From positions 248,001-312,000 of the forward strand of contig JAEWAN010000034.1 in NCBI GenBank assembly GCA_023391625.1: a stretch of DNA of 64,000 nt. The letters run 5' to 3'. The position numbers and the translations under genes were made by a program. Source of the stretch: Bacteroidota bacterium. Its GTDB lineage: Bacteria; Bacteroidota; Bacteroidia; Bacteroidales; Paludibacteraceae. The notes under the pieces were generated by a model that was not told the DNA's origin, made no database searches, and saw nothing but the letters and a program-made list of their open reading frames with translations. Shown piece by piece: positions 23,485 to 31,738 of the stretch (position 1 is the first letter of the stretch; every line of letters begins with the position of its first letter).

Positions 23485-23942
23485 ATCATAAAAAAGTAAA
23501 ATAGCCGGACTGCTGTTCATATTTATCATTGTTTATCTTTGTAGGGATTCGTTTTTATTTCTACTTTTGCCAAGGCTTGAAAAAGCAAAAGATCTGTATT
23601 TACCGGGGATTCAAAAAACGGGGAACATTGTAAAGTAATCACAGGATTTTTGTTTTATCACACAAAACTCGTTTTTATTTATAAACGGCAGACTCATAAA
23701 AGCCCTGTATAAACAATGCTGTTTGTACTTTTCCCGATTTCACTCCTTTTGAAATGTAAGTCAAAGAATCATTGACGGATGTCCTCTAAATATAATTCTG
23801 AATTATAGTTCATATTCATATTATAATATGATAAAAAAATGCTTATAAGGTATTAAAATATAAAGGTTATTCTGATGATAAAAACGTATTTTTATGATAC
23901 GATAACCACTCGTTTGAGTAAGTCTGATGGATTACCTAATAA
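23485..23942. other. Long non-coding leader region with hairpins
   Basis: 458 bases without a gene. A -7 box TATCTTTG lies at 23534-23541 with no good -33. Downstream there is a CTTTTGC/GCAAAAG hairpin (about 23573-23592) and a perfect 14-bp palindrome CATATTATAATATG (23817-23830). If that promoter is used, the next gene has a 400-nt leader; a small RNA ending inside is another possibility. Confidence 0.35.
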
Positions 23943-24512
23943 ATGTTGAAGACTATGGAAAAGAAAATTGATTTTGAAAAATTGCAATCCGGCGATACAA
24001 AAACAAAGTATGCTCTTGCTAAAGAGCTATTACAGACAAGCGAAGTGTCGCCTATGGAATTATATCCTTACTTTGGAAATTTCATAACCCTTTTGGATGA
24101 TAGCAATAATATCATTAAATGGACTGCTATTGATATTATAGGCAATTTGGCTGTGGTGGATCAGGATAAAAAAATAGATCAGGAAGTGATGGATAAACTT
24201 TATGATTTATTACAGGATGACAAATTGATAACTTGTAACCATGCAATTTATGCTTCCGGAATGATAGCACAGCACAGACCGGAATACAAGCCCGAGATTA
24301 TCAAAAGATTACTGCTTGTTCCAGACAATAATTTTGAAACGGATGAATGTGAAGCCATCGTCACAGGTAAGGTACTGGAGGCTCTTACTCCGTTTATAGA
24401 AGAGATTAAAAACGAAAAAGAGGTAAGGCTTTTTGTGAAAGCAGCAACGGATAGCCCGAGAAATTCAACCAAAAGGAAAGCTACGGAGTTATTAAATAAA
24501 ATAGGAAAATAA
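23943..24512 (+). CDS. HEAT-repeat-like helical protein, unknown function
   Basis: 189 residues; a second start at 23955 (MEKKID) is also plausible. Successive helix pairs (LYPYFGNFITLLDDSNNIIKWTAIDII; VMDKLYDLLQDDKLITCNHAIYASGMI) give the look of three to four HEAT/armadillo repeats, a protein-binding scaffold. No catalytic motif and no signal peptide. It precedes the GNAT gene by 40 bp and may be cotranscribed with it. No specific partner can be named. Confidence 0.65.
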   Translation: MLKTMEKKIDFEKLQSGDTKTKYALAKELLQTSEVSPMELYPYFGNFITLLDDSNNIIKWTAIDIIGNLAVVDQDKKIDQEVMDKLYDLLQDDKLITCNHAIYASGMIAQHRPEYKPEIIKRLLLVPDNNFETDECEAIVTGKVLEALTPFIEEIKNEKEVRLFVKAATDSPRNSTKRKATELLNKIGK

Positions 24513-24552
24513 AGGTAGAAAACTAAGGAAAGAATTTCTTGAATAAAAATCA

Positions 24553-24993
24553 ATGGAATATACATTGCAGCAGGTACAGGACAGTGAATACCCCGATTTA
24601 ATCCGGATATGGGAAAGTTCGGTGAAAGCAACTCACCATTTTCTGGAAGAGAAAGATTTTATCGCTATAAAACAGGCTTTGGAAGAAAGCTGTTTTTTTC
24701 ATATTACCATCTGGTGTGCAAAAAATGAAAACGGCATAATAACGGGATTTGCCGGTATCTCCGGAGAAAAGCTGGAAATGTTATTTGTCGATGCTGCTAT
24801 GAGAGGAAAAGGAGTAGGGGAAAAACTTCTGCTGTTTGCTATAAATGATTTAGGTGTACACCTGGTTGATGTGAATGAACAGAATGAACAGGCCATTGGT
24901 TTTTATAAAAAATATGGGTTTAAAGTTATCCGTCGTAATGAAACGGATGGTGAAGGCAGACCTTATCCTATTTTAGAAATGAGTTTATCCTGA
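24553..24993 (+). CDS. GNAT family N-acetyltransferase
   Basis: 146 residues. The acetyl-CoA binding motif A reads VDAAMRGKGVGEKLLLFAI (the RxxGxG/A signature). DVNEQNEQAIGFYKKYGFKVI is the usual alpha4-beta7 block, ending in LEMSLS. WESSVKATHHFL near the start resembles the YjaB/YhhY-type branch. The acceptor (small amine, peptide or protein) is unknown. It follows the HEAT-like gene closely. Confidence 0.9.
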   Translation: MEYTLQQVQDSEYPDLIRIWESSVKATHHFLEEKDFIAIKQALEESCFFHITIWCAKNENGIITGFAGISGEKLEMLFVDAAMRGKGVGEKLLLFAINDLGVHLVDVNEQNEQAIGFYKKYGFKVIRRNETDGEGRPYPILEMSLS

Positions 24994-25054
24994 TCAGTGG
25001 GGTTATTTATATTGAGCAGTTCTATATGGAAAACAGTTTTAAATAGAATAACTT

Positions 25055-26500
25055 ATGAAAACACACATTTTTTATTTTCTGATTCTTTTTAGTCTTATTT
25101 CCTGTGATAAAAAAAACTTACCGGATGTAAATGATCCCGGTGACAACGGACAAGATTCCACAAAAATAGAATATAGCCTTTTATTACAGGATACTATTTG
25201 CCGTGCAGACAATTATACCGATGAAAAAATAGCTTTACAAGGTCTATCTTCCCTGTTTATATCTGAATCCAACCCTTCTGCCGTTTTCAAGGAAACGACA
25301 CTTTACATGAATGGGGATGATGCCTGGTTATTTTTTCCCAATATATCATTAGCTGCTTTCCAGGCAAGCGATATTTCCCATAAAATTATGATTAACGGCA
25401 GTGAGTTTCGTGACGGAGACAATGTTTATGTAACAAACTATTACAATGGAACTTTTATTAAGCCCATACCAATAGGTGAATATAGTGGTGCTGTTTTATC
25501 CGCCACAGAAGAGGTTAATGAAAATGCTAAACCGGTATCCCTTTATACTATCTATACGGATAATGGTATTCCGGTAGGGGATAACGGCTTGAAATCCATT
25601 TTTCTAAAACGCGGTCATATGATAACTGTGGCCGAAAATGCGGATGGTACGGGGCGTAGTGAAGTTTTTATTGCTGTTGATGAAAATAAACATATTACAT
25701 TAAGCAACTCTCTGCAAGGAGAAGTGTCATTTGTCCGTGTTTTACCCTGGAATTATAGTGTAAAAAGAGGGATAGGGCGCGCTCCGTTATTACCGGAAGA
25801 ATTAGGTATGAGGTGGTACTATAATTGGGGATTAGGAGAAGAAACGTCCGCTGGTATGGAATATGTTCCTATGGTCTGGGGAAAGGCAGGCGCAAATCGT
25901 GTTACAGACTTGATAAAGAAGAAAAATACCACTCACTTGTTAGCATTCAATGAGCCGGATGGTACAGATCAATCGAATTTGTCGGCAGATGAAGCTTTGA
26001 AATATTATCCTAAATTATTACAAACCGGGTTACGGATAGGCAGTCCGGCATGTAAGGAAGGTGCCTGGAAAAGTTGGCTGAATAAATTTATGAATGGTTG
26101 TAAGAGTAAAGGATATCGGGTCGATTTTATTGCCATCCATTGGTATGATTGGGGCGACTGGCTTGCCAACAAAAATCCTTCTCCGGAAAACATCGATGCT
26201 ATGGTAAACAGGATGAAAAAGGATATTGACGACTGTTATAATAAGTTTAAACTGCCTATCTGGATTACAGAATTTAATGCTAATAAAAACCGTCTTACTG
26301 AAACGCAAATACTTTTCTTGGAAAAAGCCATCCCTATGCTTGAAGCTCATCCTCATGTGGAACGTTACGCTTATTTCCAACCGAATGGGGACAATGGGAA
26401 ACGTCCCGGTAATGGGGAGTTTCTGGATGGCGATGTTATTCTTCCTGTAGGAAAAGCTTATGGAAGCGTAGAATCTACTCCTGCTTACCAGGGAGAATAA
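25055..26500 (+). CDS. GH128-type glycoside hydrolase lipoprotein (probable beta-1,3-glucanase)
   Basis: 481 residues. The lipobox LISC places the acylated Cys at about 17, and the early Asp/Lys-rich region suits outer-membrane export. Residues 30-220 form an unassigned beta-rich module. Residues 230-480 are a TIM barrel of the Glyco_hydro_cc (GH128) type: WYYNWGL, LLAFNEPD with the acid/base Glu, FIAIHWYDWG, and WITEFN with the nucleophile Glu. GH128 enzymes cut beta-1,3-glucans. No SusC/SusD pair is beside it, so it is not in a standard polysaccharide utilization locus. Confidence 0.82.
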   Translation: MKTHIFYFLILFSLISCDKKNLPDVNDPGDNGQDSTKIEYSLLLQDTICRADNYTDEKIALQGLSSLFISESNPSAVFKETTLYMNGDDAWLFFPNISLAAFQASDISHKIMINGSEFRDGDNVYVTNYYNGTFIKPIPIGEYSGAVLSATEEVNENAKPVSLYTIYTDNGIPVGDNGLKSIFLKRGHMITVAENADGTGRSEVFIAVDENKHITLSNSLQGEVSFVRVLPWNYSVKRGIGRAPLLPEELGMRWYYNWGLGEETSAGMEYVPMVWGKAGANRVTDLIKKKNTTHLLAFNEPDGTDQSNLSADEALKYYPKLLQTGLRIGSPACKEGAWKSWLNKFMNGCKSKGYRVDFIAIHWYDWGDWLANKNPSPENIDAMVNRMKKDIDDCYNKFKLPIWITEFNANKNRLTETQILFLEKAIPMLEAHPHVERYAYFQPNGDNGKRPGNGEFLDGDVILPVGKAYGSVESTPAYQGE

Positions 26501-26602
26501 CCTACTTCTGACAAAACAGGATAAACGAATTTGTTTCAGACTTTTTCACTTCGTTACTTTTTTAGGTGTAACGCTGCTTTAGGATGTGAACTTTTATATT
26601 AT

Positions 26603-26645
26603 AAATACAGGGTTACCTCATTTTTAGAGGCAGCCCTGTTTATTT
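26603..26645. terminator. Shared terminator between the glucanase and maf genes
   Basis: AAATACAGGG and CCCTGTTTATTT form the outer stem, with CCTC/GAGG inside. It lies between convergent genes. Confidence 0.75.
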
Positions 26646-26669
26646 TCAAATAACAATCAAGTCAGCTCA

Positions 26670-27242
26670 TTACCAGTTTTTCAGCTCTGTATATAACCGT
26701 TGTACAGGTAACCCCATGATATTGAAATAAGATCCTTCTATATGTTTCACACCTATGTAGCCAATCCACTCCTGTACTCCGTAAGCGCCGGCTTTGTCAA
26801 ATGGTTTGTAAGTGTCAATATAAAAGTCTATTTCCTCTTCTTCCAATAAAGCAAAGCTAACTTTGGATACTACAGAAAACACTTTGGTCTTTTCACGGGT
26901 TTTTATACAAACACCGGTAATCACGTCGTGCGTATTGCCGGATAATGACTTTAGCATAGATTTGGCTTCTTCTTGATTCGCCGGTTTTCCGAAAACTTGT
27001 CCGTTTTGCCATACAATAGTGTCTGCCGTTATCAGCATTGTATCCGGTGAAATGGCATAAGCATTGGCTTTCTTTTCTGCTAAATACTTTGGAATTTCTT
27101 CTCCCGTTAATGTCTGGGGATAGCTCTCCTCTACATCAATAACCTGAATATCGAAAGGGATATTCAGCCCTTGCATTAATTCTTTTCTTCTGGGTGACTG
27201 GGATGCTAATATTATGTTGTAACGACTAAGATGTGATAGCAT
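26670..27242 (-). CDS. maf: Maf-like nucleoside triphosphate pyrophosphatase
   Basis: 190 residues. The substrate-binding SQSPRRKELMQGL lies at 13-25. The Maf core DTIVWQNGQVFGKP and the AGAYGVQEWIG region are present. Maf proteins hydrolyse dTTP/UTP and modified nucleotides and are linked to septum control. A full-length copy, 54 bp after the sigma-factor gene on the same strand. Confidence 0.95.
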   Translation of the reverse strand: MLSHLSRYNIILASQSPRRKELMQGLNIPFDIQVIDVEESYPQTLTGEEIPKYLAEKKANAYAISPDTMLITADTIVWQNGQVFGKPANQEEAKSMLKSLSGNTHDVITGVCIKTREKTKVFSVVSKVSFALLEEEEIDFYIDTYKPFDKAGAYGVQEWIGYIGVKHIEGSYFNIMGLPVQRLYTELKNW

Positions 27243-27295
27243 AAAATGATTTGATTTATTTCCGGCAAAATAACTATTTTTTTATCAGATATAAT

Positions 27296-27880
27296 TCATT
27301 TTTCCAGTATTTCATCATACAAATCTTTCAACCGTTTGCGCAAGTGCAACACTGCATACCTTTTTCTGGAGATTAGGGTATTTACCGGGATATCTGAAAA
27401 CTGAGATATTTCCTTGAATGAGAATCCCTCTATTTCCGTCAATTCAAAAACAACACGCTGTTCTTCCGGCAGTTCATTGAGAGCAGTTTCCAGTTCCTCC
27501 CAAAATAAGGTTTGCAGATATTGCATTTCCGGTGTGTCTCCCGGATCGCTAAGTATATCAGATATCTCGTTCAAATATCCGGTGTTATCCTCTCCATCTT
27601 CGGATTCAGAAAAACGTTCTTCTTTTTTCTTACGTCTCCGGTCTATAATCTGATGTTTGGCAACCGAATAAAGCCAGGAGGATATCTGTTCTATGGGATT
27701 TTCAACAAGATCTATTTTAGCAAGATTATAAAACACATTTTGTAAAATATCTTCCACATCTTCCTTATATGAAACCTGGGAGGCAATATATCCTTTTAGC
27801 CCATCCTGATAATCCTCATACAGCTTACCTATATCAGTATCACCGTTGACAACTCCCTGATGTTTGTTCTTATAACTCAT
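27296..27880 (-). CDS. ECF-type RNA polymerase sigma factor
   Basis: 194 residues. Region 2 spans about 20-85 (DILQNVFYNLAKID, WLYSVAKHQIIDRRRKK). Region 4 spans about 130-185 (LPEEQRVVFELTEIEGFSFKEIS, then ISRKRYAVLHLRKRL). An acidic linker of about 45 residues joins them. It starts inside the stop of the upstream membrane-protein gene (4-bp overlap), so the two are coupled. No FecR-type anti-sigma gene is present; the membrane partner may take that role. Confidence 0.92.
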   Translation of the reverse strand: MSYKNKHQGVVNGDTDIGKLYEDYQDGLKGYIASQVSYKEDVEDILQNVFYNLAKIDLVENPIEQISSWLYSVAKHQIIDRRRKKKEERFSESEDGEDNTGYLNEISDILSDPGDTPEMQYLQTLFWEELETALNELPEEQRVVFELTEIEGFSFKEISQFSDIPVNTLISRKRYAVLHLRKRLKDLYDEILEK

Positions 27881-28269
27881 TCAGGCTTTGCTTCTGGAGA
27901 AATTTCGTTTTCTTTATCTTCTTTGCAGAAACGGTCATCAAAACCGTGTTCAAACTTGCTCATGCGGCGAAGTATGTATTCACGCTTCTTTTCATTTGAC
28001 ATATTGGCAAATTTATCATGCACTCTGGACATCTGGGCATGACTCAGTCCATTACGCATATGCCCGGCAAATCCTAACTTGCCCAGACCGCCTAACAATA
28101 ATCTGCTCAATACCAACAATCCCATAGCCTGCCAGTAGTTAACCACAGACCAACCTATAATTCCAGGTATAAGCCAATTCCATAACAACATAATGACTGC
28201 ACTTATTGCGGCAAAAACTGCCAGAAAAATTAAAAGACCTAATACCTTTTTTCCTTTATTCCGTTTCAT
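27877..28269 (-). CDS. Small membrane protein coupled to the sigma factor
   Basis: 130 residues from the ATG at 28269, where a -7 box lies close upstream; a longer frame begins at 28299. Two membrane segments occupy about 10-55 (GLLIFLAVFAAISAVIMLLWNWL and YWQAMGLLVLSRLLLGGLG). A charged cytoplasmic or periplasmic tail follows (MSNEKKREYILRRM). It overlaps the sigma gene by 4 bp. Gene order membrane protein then sigma is the reverse of most anti-sigma operons. It is a candidate regulator of the sigma factor, without recognised domain support. Confidence 0.7.
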   Translation of the reverse strand: MKRNKGKKVLGLLIFLAVFAAISAVIMLLWNWLIPGIIGWSVVNYWQAMGLLVLSRLLLGGLGKLGFAGHMRNGLSHAQMSRVHDKFANMSNEKKREYILRRMSKFEHGFDDRFCKEDKENEISPEAKPE

Positions 28270-28300
28270 ATTTTTATTCTTTCTGATTAATAAATTCAAA

Positions 28301-28308
28301 CAAATATA
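28301..28308 (-). promoter_or_regulatory. -7 element of the membrane-protein/sigma operon
   Basis: CAAATATA is TATATTTG on the minus strand, 32 bp before the ATG at 28269. No -33 match. Confidence 0.5.
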
Positions 28309-28332
28309 ATTAAATTGTTATCATACTGAGAT

Positions 28333-28443
28333 TTAGTTTTCTTTAAATCTGGAGTCCGGTTCATCTTTAATGATATGGTATATTTCATAAACCACACAAC
28401 AAAGAACCATTACCCCCATTACTGTTATTAATATATGTGACAT
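28333..28443 (-). CDS. 36-residue single-span membrane protein
   Basis: The frame starts MSHILITVMGVMVLCCVVYE and continues with IYHIIKDEPDSRFKEN, then TAA. One membrane helix is followed by a charged tail that should face the cytoplasm. It lies 20 bp after the ferredoxin gene on the same strand, so it is probably its operon partner. It is too short for most gene callers. The composition, with a clean hydrophobic core and polar C-terminus, argues for a real product; conservation would settle it. Confidence 0.55.
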   Translation of the reverse strand: MSHILITVMGVMVLCCVVYEIYHIIKDEPDSRFKEN

Positions 28444-28463
28444 AATTTTTTCTGTTTATATTT

Positions 28464-28691
28464 TTAAGCATAAGATGTTTCTATTAATTCTATGGCGTCT
28501 GTAGGACACGCTTCAAGGCATTTGCCACAGCCGGTACAGTTTTCCTGATGAATCAGCATCGCATAAGTTTTGTTACGTAATGTTATTAACCCCATAGCTT
28601 GCCGTCGGCATTTTTGTGTACATAATCCACATCCTGTACAATAGTCCGTGGACACAATTACTGAATTTTCTTTTTTATATCTGTTGAACAT
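28464..28691 (-). CDS. 2[4Fe-4S] ferredoxin
   Basis: 75 residues with two cluster-binding motifs: CTGCGLCTQKC at about 18-28 and CTGCGKCLEACP at about 52-63. The spacing is that of clostridial-type 8Fe ferredoxins, with an N-terminal extension of about 17 residues. It is a soluble low-potential electron carrier. It is followed by a 36-codon membrane-protein gene. Upstream lies a palindrome that may regulate it. The redox partner is unknown. Confidence 0.93.
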   Translation of the reverse strand: MFNRYKKENSVIVSTDYCTGCGLCTQKCRRQAMGLITLRNKTYAMLIHQENCTGCGKCLEACPTDAIELIETSYA

Positions 28692-28725
28692 AATTTTTCT
28701 TTTTTATTGGTAATGCAACATGAAT

Positions 28726-28749
28726 AAGACGTCTTTACTTATTAAGACG
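28726..28749. promoter_or_regulatory. Palindrome plus extra half-site upstream of the ferredoxin
   Basis: AAGACGTCTT (28726-28735) is a perfect palindrome. A further AAGACG (28744-28749) pairs with its CGTCTT half across 8 bp. The site is 35-58 bp before the ferredoxin start. The rest of 28692-29000 shows no gene. Confidence 0.45.
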
Positions 28750-28986
28750 AACCGGAGCAGAAAATATTTTAAAACAAATGATTTTTTATATAAAATAACA
28801 TTTTCTGCTGTACATGTTACAGATAGTGAAAACTACAAAATCACAGGTATAGAGTTCCGATGCAGACAATAGTTTATATCAATAGTTTCAAGAAAGAACT
28901 GTTTTTCTCAATAGGAAAAAAGAATTAATTGGGTAGGGAAAGGGCTGGATATGAAGATGACATGACAACTCGTTTTAAAAGATAAC

Positions 28987-29013
28987 AAAGCGCCGGATTT
29001 TTACCGGCAGCTT
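28987..29013 (-). terminator. Hairpin overlapping the serine hydrolase stop codon
   Basis: AAAGC-GCCGG and CCGGCA-GCTTT form a stem with small mismatches; the stop codon falls at the loop/stem edge. T-tract is absent, so the call is moderate. Confidence 0.4.
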
Positions 29014-30068
29014 TCTATTATCAGGTTCATCAGTTCTTTAGGATCGTCAAAAAAAAGGCTGCCCGTATAAGGCCAGGCTGTATATACTACTACCAGTTCT
29101 TTATCCGGAACAACAAGCAGAAATTGTCCTCCATGACCGTAAGCATAATAGGCATTCCATTCCGGCAGTATCCAGAAGTAATAGCCATACGGTTCTGATT
29201 TGTCATTCTCTGTCTGGCTATTTATCGCTTCCGACAGATAATCGGGATCAACCAATTGCTTACCATCCCATTGACCGTTTTGCAATAACAACGAGCCTAT
29301 TTTCCCCAGATCCCTGGGTTTTAAATACAAGCTAAAAGCTCCGAAAGTCGTGCCATCCGTTGCTGCTTCCCACTTCCAGTCTTTTATTCCAAGAGGATTA
29401 AAAAGATACTTTTCCCCATACTGTGACAGCGAACTGCCCGTTTTTAATTCGATGACTTTTGATACCAACTGAGGCGCTCCGTCGTTATAATTCATCACAA
29501 GTCCGGGGACATCAACACAAGCTTGTTTTAATACATACTCCACAGATTGGGAACTATTATAAAGTTCCTTTGTGTTTTGGCTGTTGTCAAAATACAATCC
29601 GGTACGCATAGTCAATGCGTGTTCTATTGTGATGGATTTTTTTAATTCGACATCATCAAAATACTCCGGATAAATATTATATAACTTTTCATTGATATCC
29701 GTTATATGGTTATTCTGGAGCGCGATACCGGTCAGCAAGGACGTCACGGACTTAGTCATCGACTGTATATTGGAAACTTTGTGCATATCGGCCGTGTCGT
29801 TCGGGTAGACTTCCGCTACCAGTTTGTTATTCCTGAATACCAGCAAGCTTCTGGCCATCAGATAACGGTTTTCCTGAAATATAAGTCGATAGGCCTTCTC
29901 TATGAGAGAAACATCCATATTTTCCGCTTCCGGTGATGAAACAGCCCATCCATCATTTATTACCTCCGGTTCATATCCGTGGTATGCCTGTTTTAGGGGC
30001 TCATCCTTCATACAGGCAGCCAGTATAAAAATACAAATTCCCGTAATCAGACAAATTGTTTTTTTCAT
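29001..30068 (-). CDS. Serine hydrolase lipoprotein, class C beta-lactamase fold
   Basis: 355 residues. Lipobox LAAC places the acylated Cys at 19. The SxxK motif is S103-M-T-K106, the Tyr motif YND lies in VMNYNDGAP, and the third motif is HGGQ. This is the Beta-lactamase (PF00144) fold, which includes DD-peptidases, esterases and amidases. Resistance to beta-lactams should not be assumed. Its start overlaps the stop of the barrel-protein gene by 4 bp, and it is the last gene of a three-gene operon. Confidence 0.88.
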   Translation of the reverse strand: MKKTICLITGICIFILAACMKDEPLKQAYHGYEPEVINDGWAVSSPEAENMDVSLIEKAYRLIFQENRYLMARSLLVFRNNKLVAEVYPNDTADMHKVSNIQSMTKSVTSLLTGIALQNNHITDINEKLYNIYPEYFDDVELKKSITIEHALTMRTGLYFDNSQNTKELYNSSQSVEYVLKQACVDVPGLVMNYNDGAPQLVSKVIELKTGSSLSQYGEKYLFNPLGIKDWKWEAATDGTTFGAFSLYLKPRDLGKIGSLLLQNGQWDGKQLVDPDYLSEAINSQTENDKSEPYGYYFWILPEWNAYYAYGHGGQFLLVVPDKELVVVYTAWPYTGSLFFDDPKELMNLIIESCR

Positions 30069-30841
30069 AAGTATATTTTAAGTCCGAACTGATGAACCAT
30101 ATCCTGATACGGATCGCCTGTCTTAGATTGTAATCTGGAACAATATATATTGTAATAAAAAGCCGGAATATATTTTTTATATCCCCAAAACTGGTATTCC
30201 ACAGAGAGCTCAATGATTGCATTCCGTTTAAAAAGAGTTACCTCCGGATGGCTGTGCAAACTTTTAAGAATACCGCCCAGCGAGAAGTCGTCCATTTTAT
30301 ATTCCCGGTTCATTTGAGGGCGGCTGGCCACAACAAAAAAAGGAAGTGCAAAATTAATAATGACATGATTATTGTCATTTATGTGTATCCCATACCTGTT
30401 TTTTATGCCCACTCCTACATAATTAGCCCAGTACAAATGGCTTTCGTCCCAATTCGGATACATAGACACAGAGTAATTCATTCCTCCTTCAAACCCAAAA
30501 TAATAAGACATAAACCCGGTATCAAACAAAAGAAACAGGTATTGGTAATTTGCCCTCAGGCGTATATTGGCAGACTGATACTTTTTCTCCATATCGGAGG
30601 CTAAGCCTGATCCGTCCAAATTAATACGTACACCGGATATATAGTCACCAATATACATATATTCATAGTTCACTCCTGCTATAAATCCGGAATGAACTTT
30701 TGGAGCCAGTTGAAACTCTTTTATCTGGTTAATACCTCCGGTTACGGAAACTGCATTCCATTTGTTCTTTTGCCAGATATTCTGGGCAATACCCGTGAAT
30801 GAAAAAGTACATAGGAGTAAGAAAAGATAAATTTTTGACAT
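30065..30841 (-). CDS. Outer-membrane barrel-type protein, unknown function
   Basis: 258 residues from the ATG at 30841, which gives a clean signal peptide (MSKIYLFLLLCTFSFTGIA, then QN); a longer frame from 30877 would spoil it. Alternating aromatic strands (GVNYEYMYIGDYISG, IRLRANYQYLFLLF, GGMNYSVSMYP) indicate a beta-barrel of roughly 10-12 strands. No family was recognised with certainty. It lies 5 bp after the nitroreductase gene and overlaps the hydrolase gene. Confidence 0.7.
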   Translation of the reverse strand: MSKIYLFLLLCTFSFTGIAQNIWQKNKWNAVSVTGGINQIKEFQLAPKVHSGFIAGVNYEYMYIGDYISGVRINLDGSGLASDMEKKYQSANIRLRANYQYLFLLFDTGFMSYYFGFEGGMNYSVSMYPNWDESHLYWANYVGVGIKNRYGIHINDNNHVIINFALPFFVVASRPQMNREYKMDDFSLGGILKSLHSHPEVTLFKRNAIIELSVEYQFWGYKKYIPAFYYNIYCSRLQSKTGDPYQDMVHQFGLKIYL

Positions 30842-30846
30842 AGTTT

Positions 30847-31566
30847 TTATTTCATGTAAATACCCGGATTTCCCCATTTGAAAGCTCCTCCGGCCGCCGT
30901 AACAAAATGAGCTTTGGCTATTCCTAAATCCACCATTCCAAACTGCCCCGTGTCTTCCGATATCATTCGAATGTCCTCGTTTTTATATTCAAGGTAATAT
31001 TTTTGCCTGTTTACGGCCGACGGGGCTAACTGAACTGCATGTATTCCTTCCAGAAACCATGCAGGAGGAGTTGTTTCCGCCCGGTAAAAGTATTCCAATG
31101 GTCTGGTTTTTCCATGACTCATTTTGCGGATGATATTCTCTTTCAGGGTTGCTTGTTCCGAAACGTGTCCCAGTGTTATGACACATACAAGCAGTTCATT
31201 CTCCGTCTGGTGAAAAACGGGACTGCTGTGATCAAATGTAGCTCCAACCCAACATGTACCCAGCCCCAAACGAGTTGCCTCCAGTACTATAAGTTCACCA
31301 AAATAACCGCACTTTTCGCGCAAGTCCGCATCATCTTTAGTTCCTTTTAAAAGGAGTATGGTACGGACATTGTTAAACATCCCGTAACTTTTACGCAATC
31401 CGTTGAAGGCGTTGCTTCCATCTTCAACCAGTTCCATCGACAGACCTGCTTCTACATTATATTTTTCAACCAAAGTCCGAAGGCTATTTATAATAGATTC
31501 TTCAAGAAGGATATTAAGGTATGACCTTCTTGATTTACGGCAATACAAGGCTTCAGATAAATTCAT
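30847..31566 (-). CDS. Nitroreductase family flavoprotein
   Basis: 239 residues. The N-terminal RKSRRSYLN motif binds FMN phosphate. GELIVLEATRLGLGTCWVGATF is the conserved family helix. The C-terminal half has a second nitroreductase-like lobe (HAVQLAPSAVNRQ), as in the TM1586-type single-chain pseudo-dimer group. It reduces nitro compounds or quinones using NAD(P)H, with unknown natural substrate. First gene of the operon with the barrel protein and the serine hydrolase. Confidence 0.88.
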   Translation of the reverse strand: MNLSEALYCRKSRRSYLNILLEESIINSLRTLVEKYNVEAGLSMELVEDGSNAFNGLRKSYGMFNNVRTILLLKGTKDDADLREKCGYFGELIVLEATRLGLGTCWVGATFDHSSPVFHQTENELLVCVITLGHVSEQATLKENIIRKMSHGKTRPLEYFYRAETTPPAWFLEGIHAVQLAPSAVNRQKYYLEYKNEDIRMISEDTGQFGMVDLGIAKAHFVTAAGGAFKWGNPGIYMK

Positions 31567-31587
31567 GATTTATAAAATTAAGTTATA

Positions 31588-31618
31588 CAAACCTACAAAA
31601 AACGTTTGCTTCTACAAA
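31588..31618 (-). promoter_or_regulatory. Promoter of the nitroreductase operon
   Basis: On the minus strand TTTG (31618-31615), 19 bp, TAGGTTTG (31595-31588). Both boxes match; the ATG is 22 bp downstream. Confidence 0.7.
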
Positions 31619-31680
31619 AGGTTTTGGAAAGGTATTTCAGGAACTTATATATTTTGTAAAGTAATAGGGGAGGATATAAA

Positions 31681-31717
31681 AAATATGCCGGGCACTTCAG
31701 AATTACCCGGCATATTT
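31681..31717. terminator. Terminator of nrdJ
   Basis: AAATATGCCGGG (31681-31692) pairs perfectly with CCCGGCATATTT (31706-31717). On the minus strand it is followed by TTTTTTATA and lies 22 bp past the nrdJ stop. Confidence 0.88.
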
Positions 31718-31738
31718 TTCGTATGTTTTTCCAATACA

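Noticed and set aside
23817..23830. Palindrome CATATTATAATATG as a definite operator
   Set aside because: The surrounding sequence is extremely AT-rich, where short palindromes are common. It is kept only as a note in the region description.
29001..30068. Calling the serine hydrolase a beta-lactamase resistance gene
   Set aside because: The fold is shared with esterases and peptidases, and the lipoprotein anchor and third motif HGGQ do not identify a resistance enzyme.
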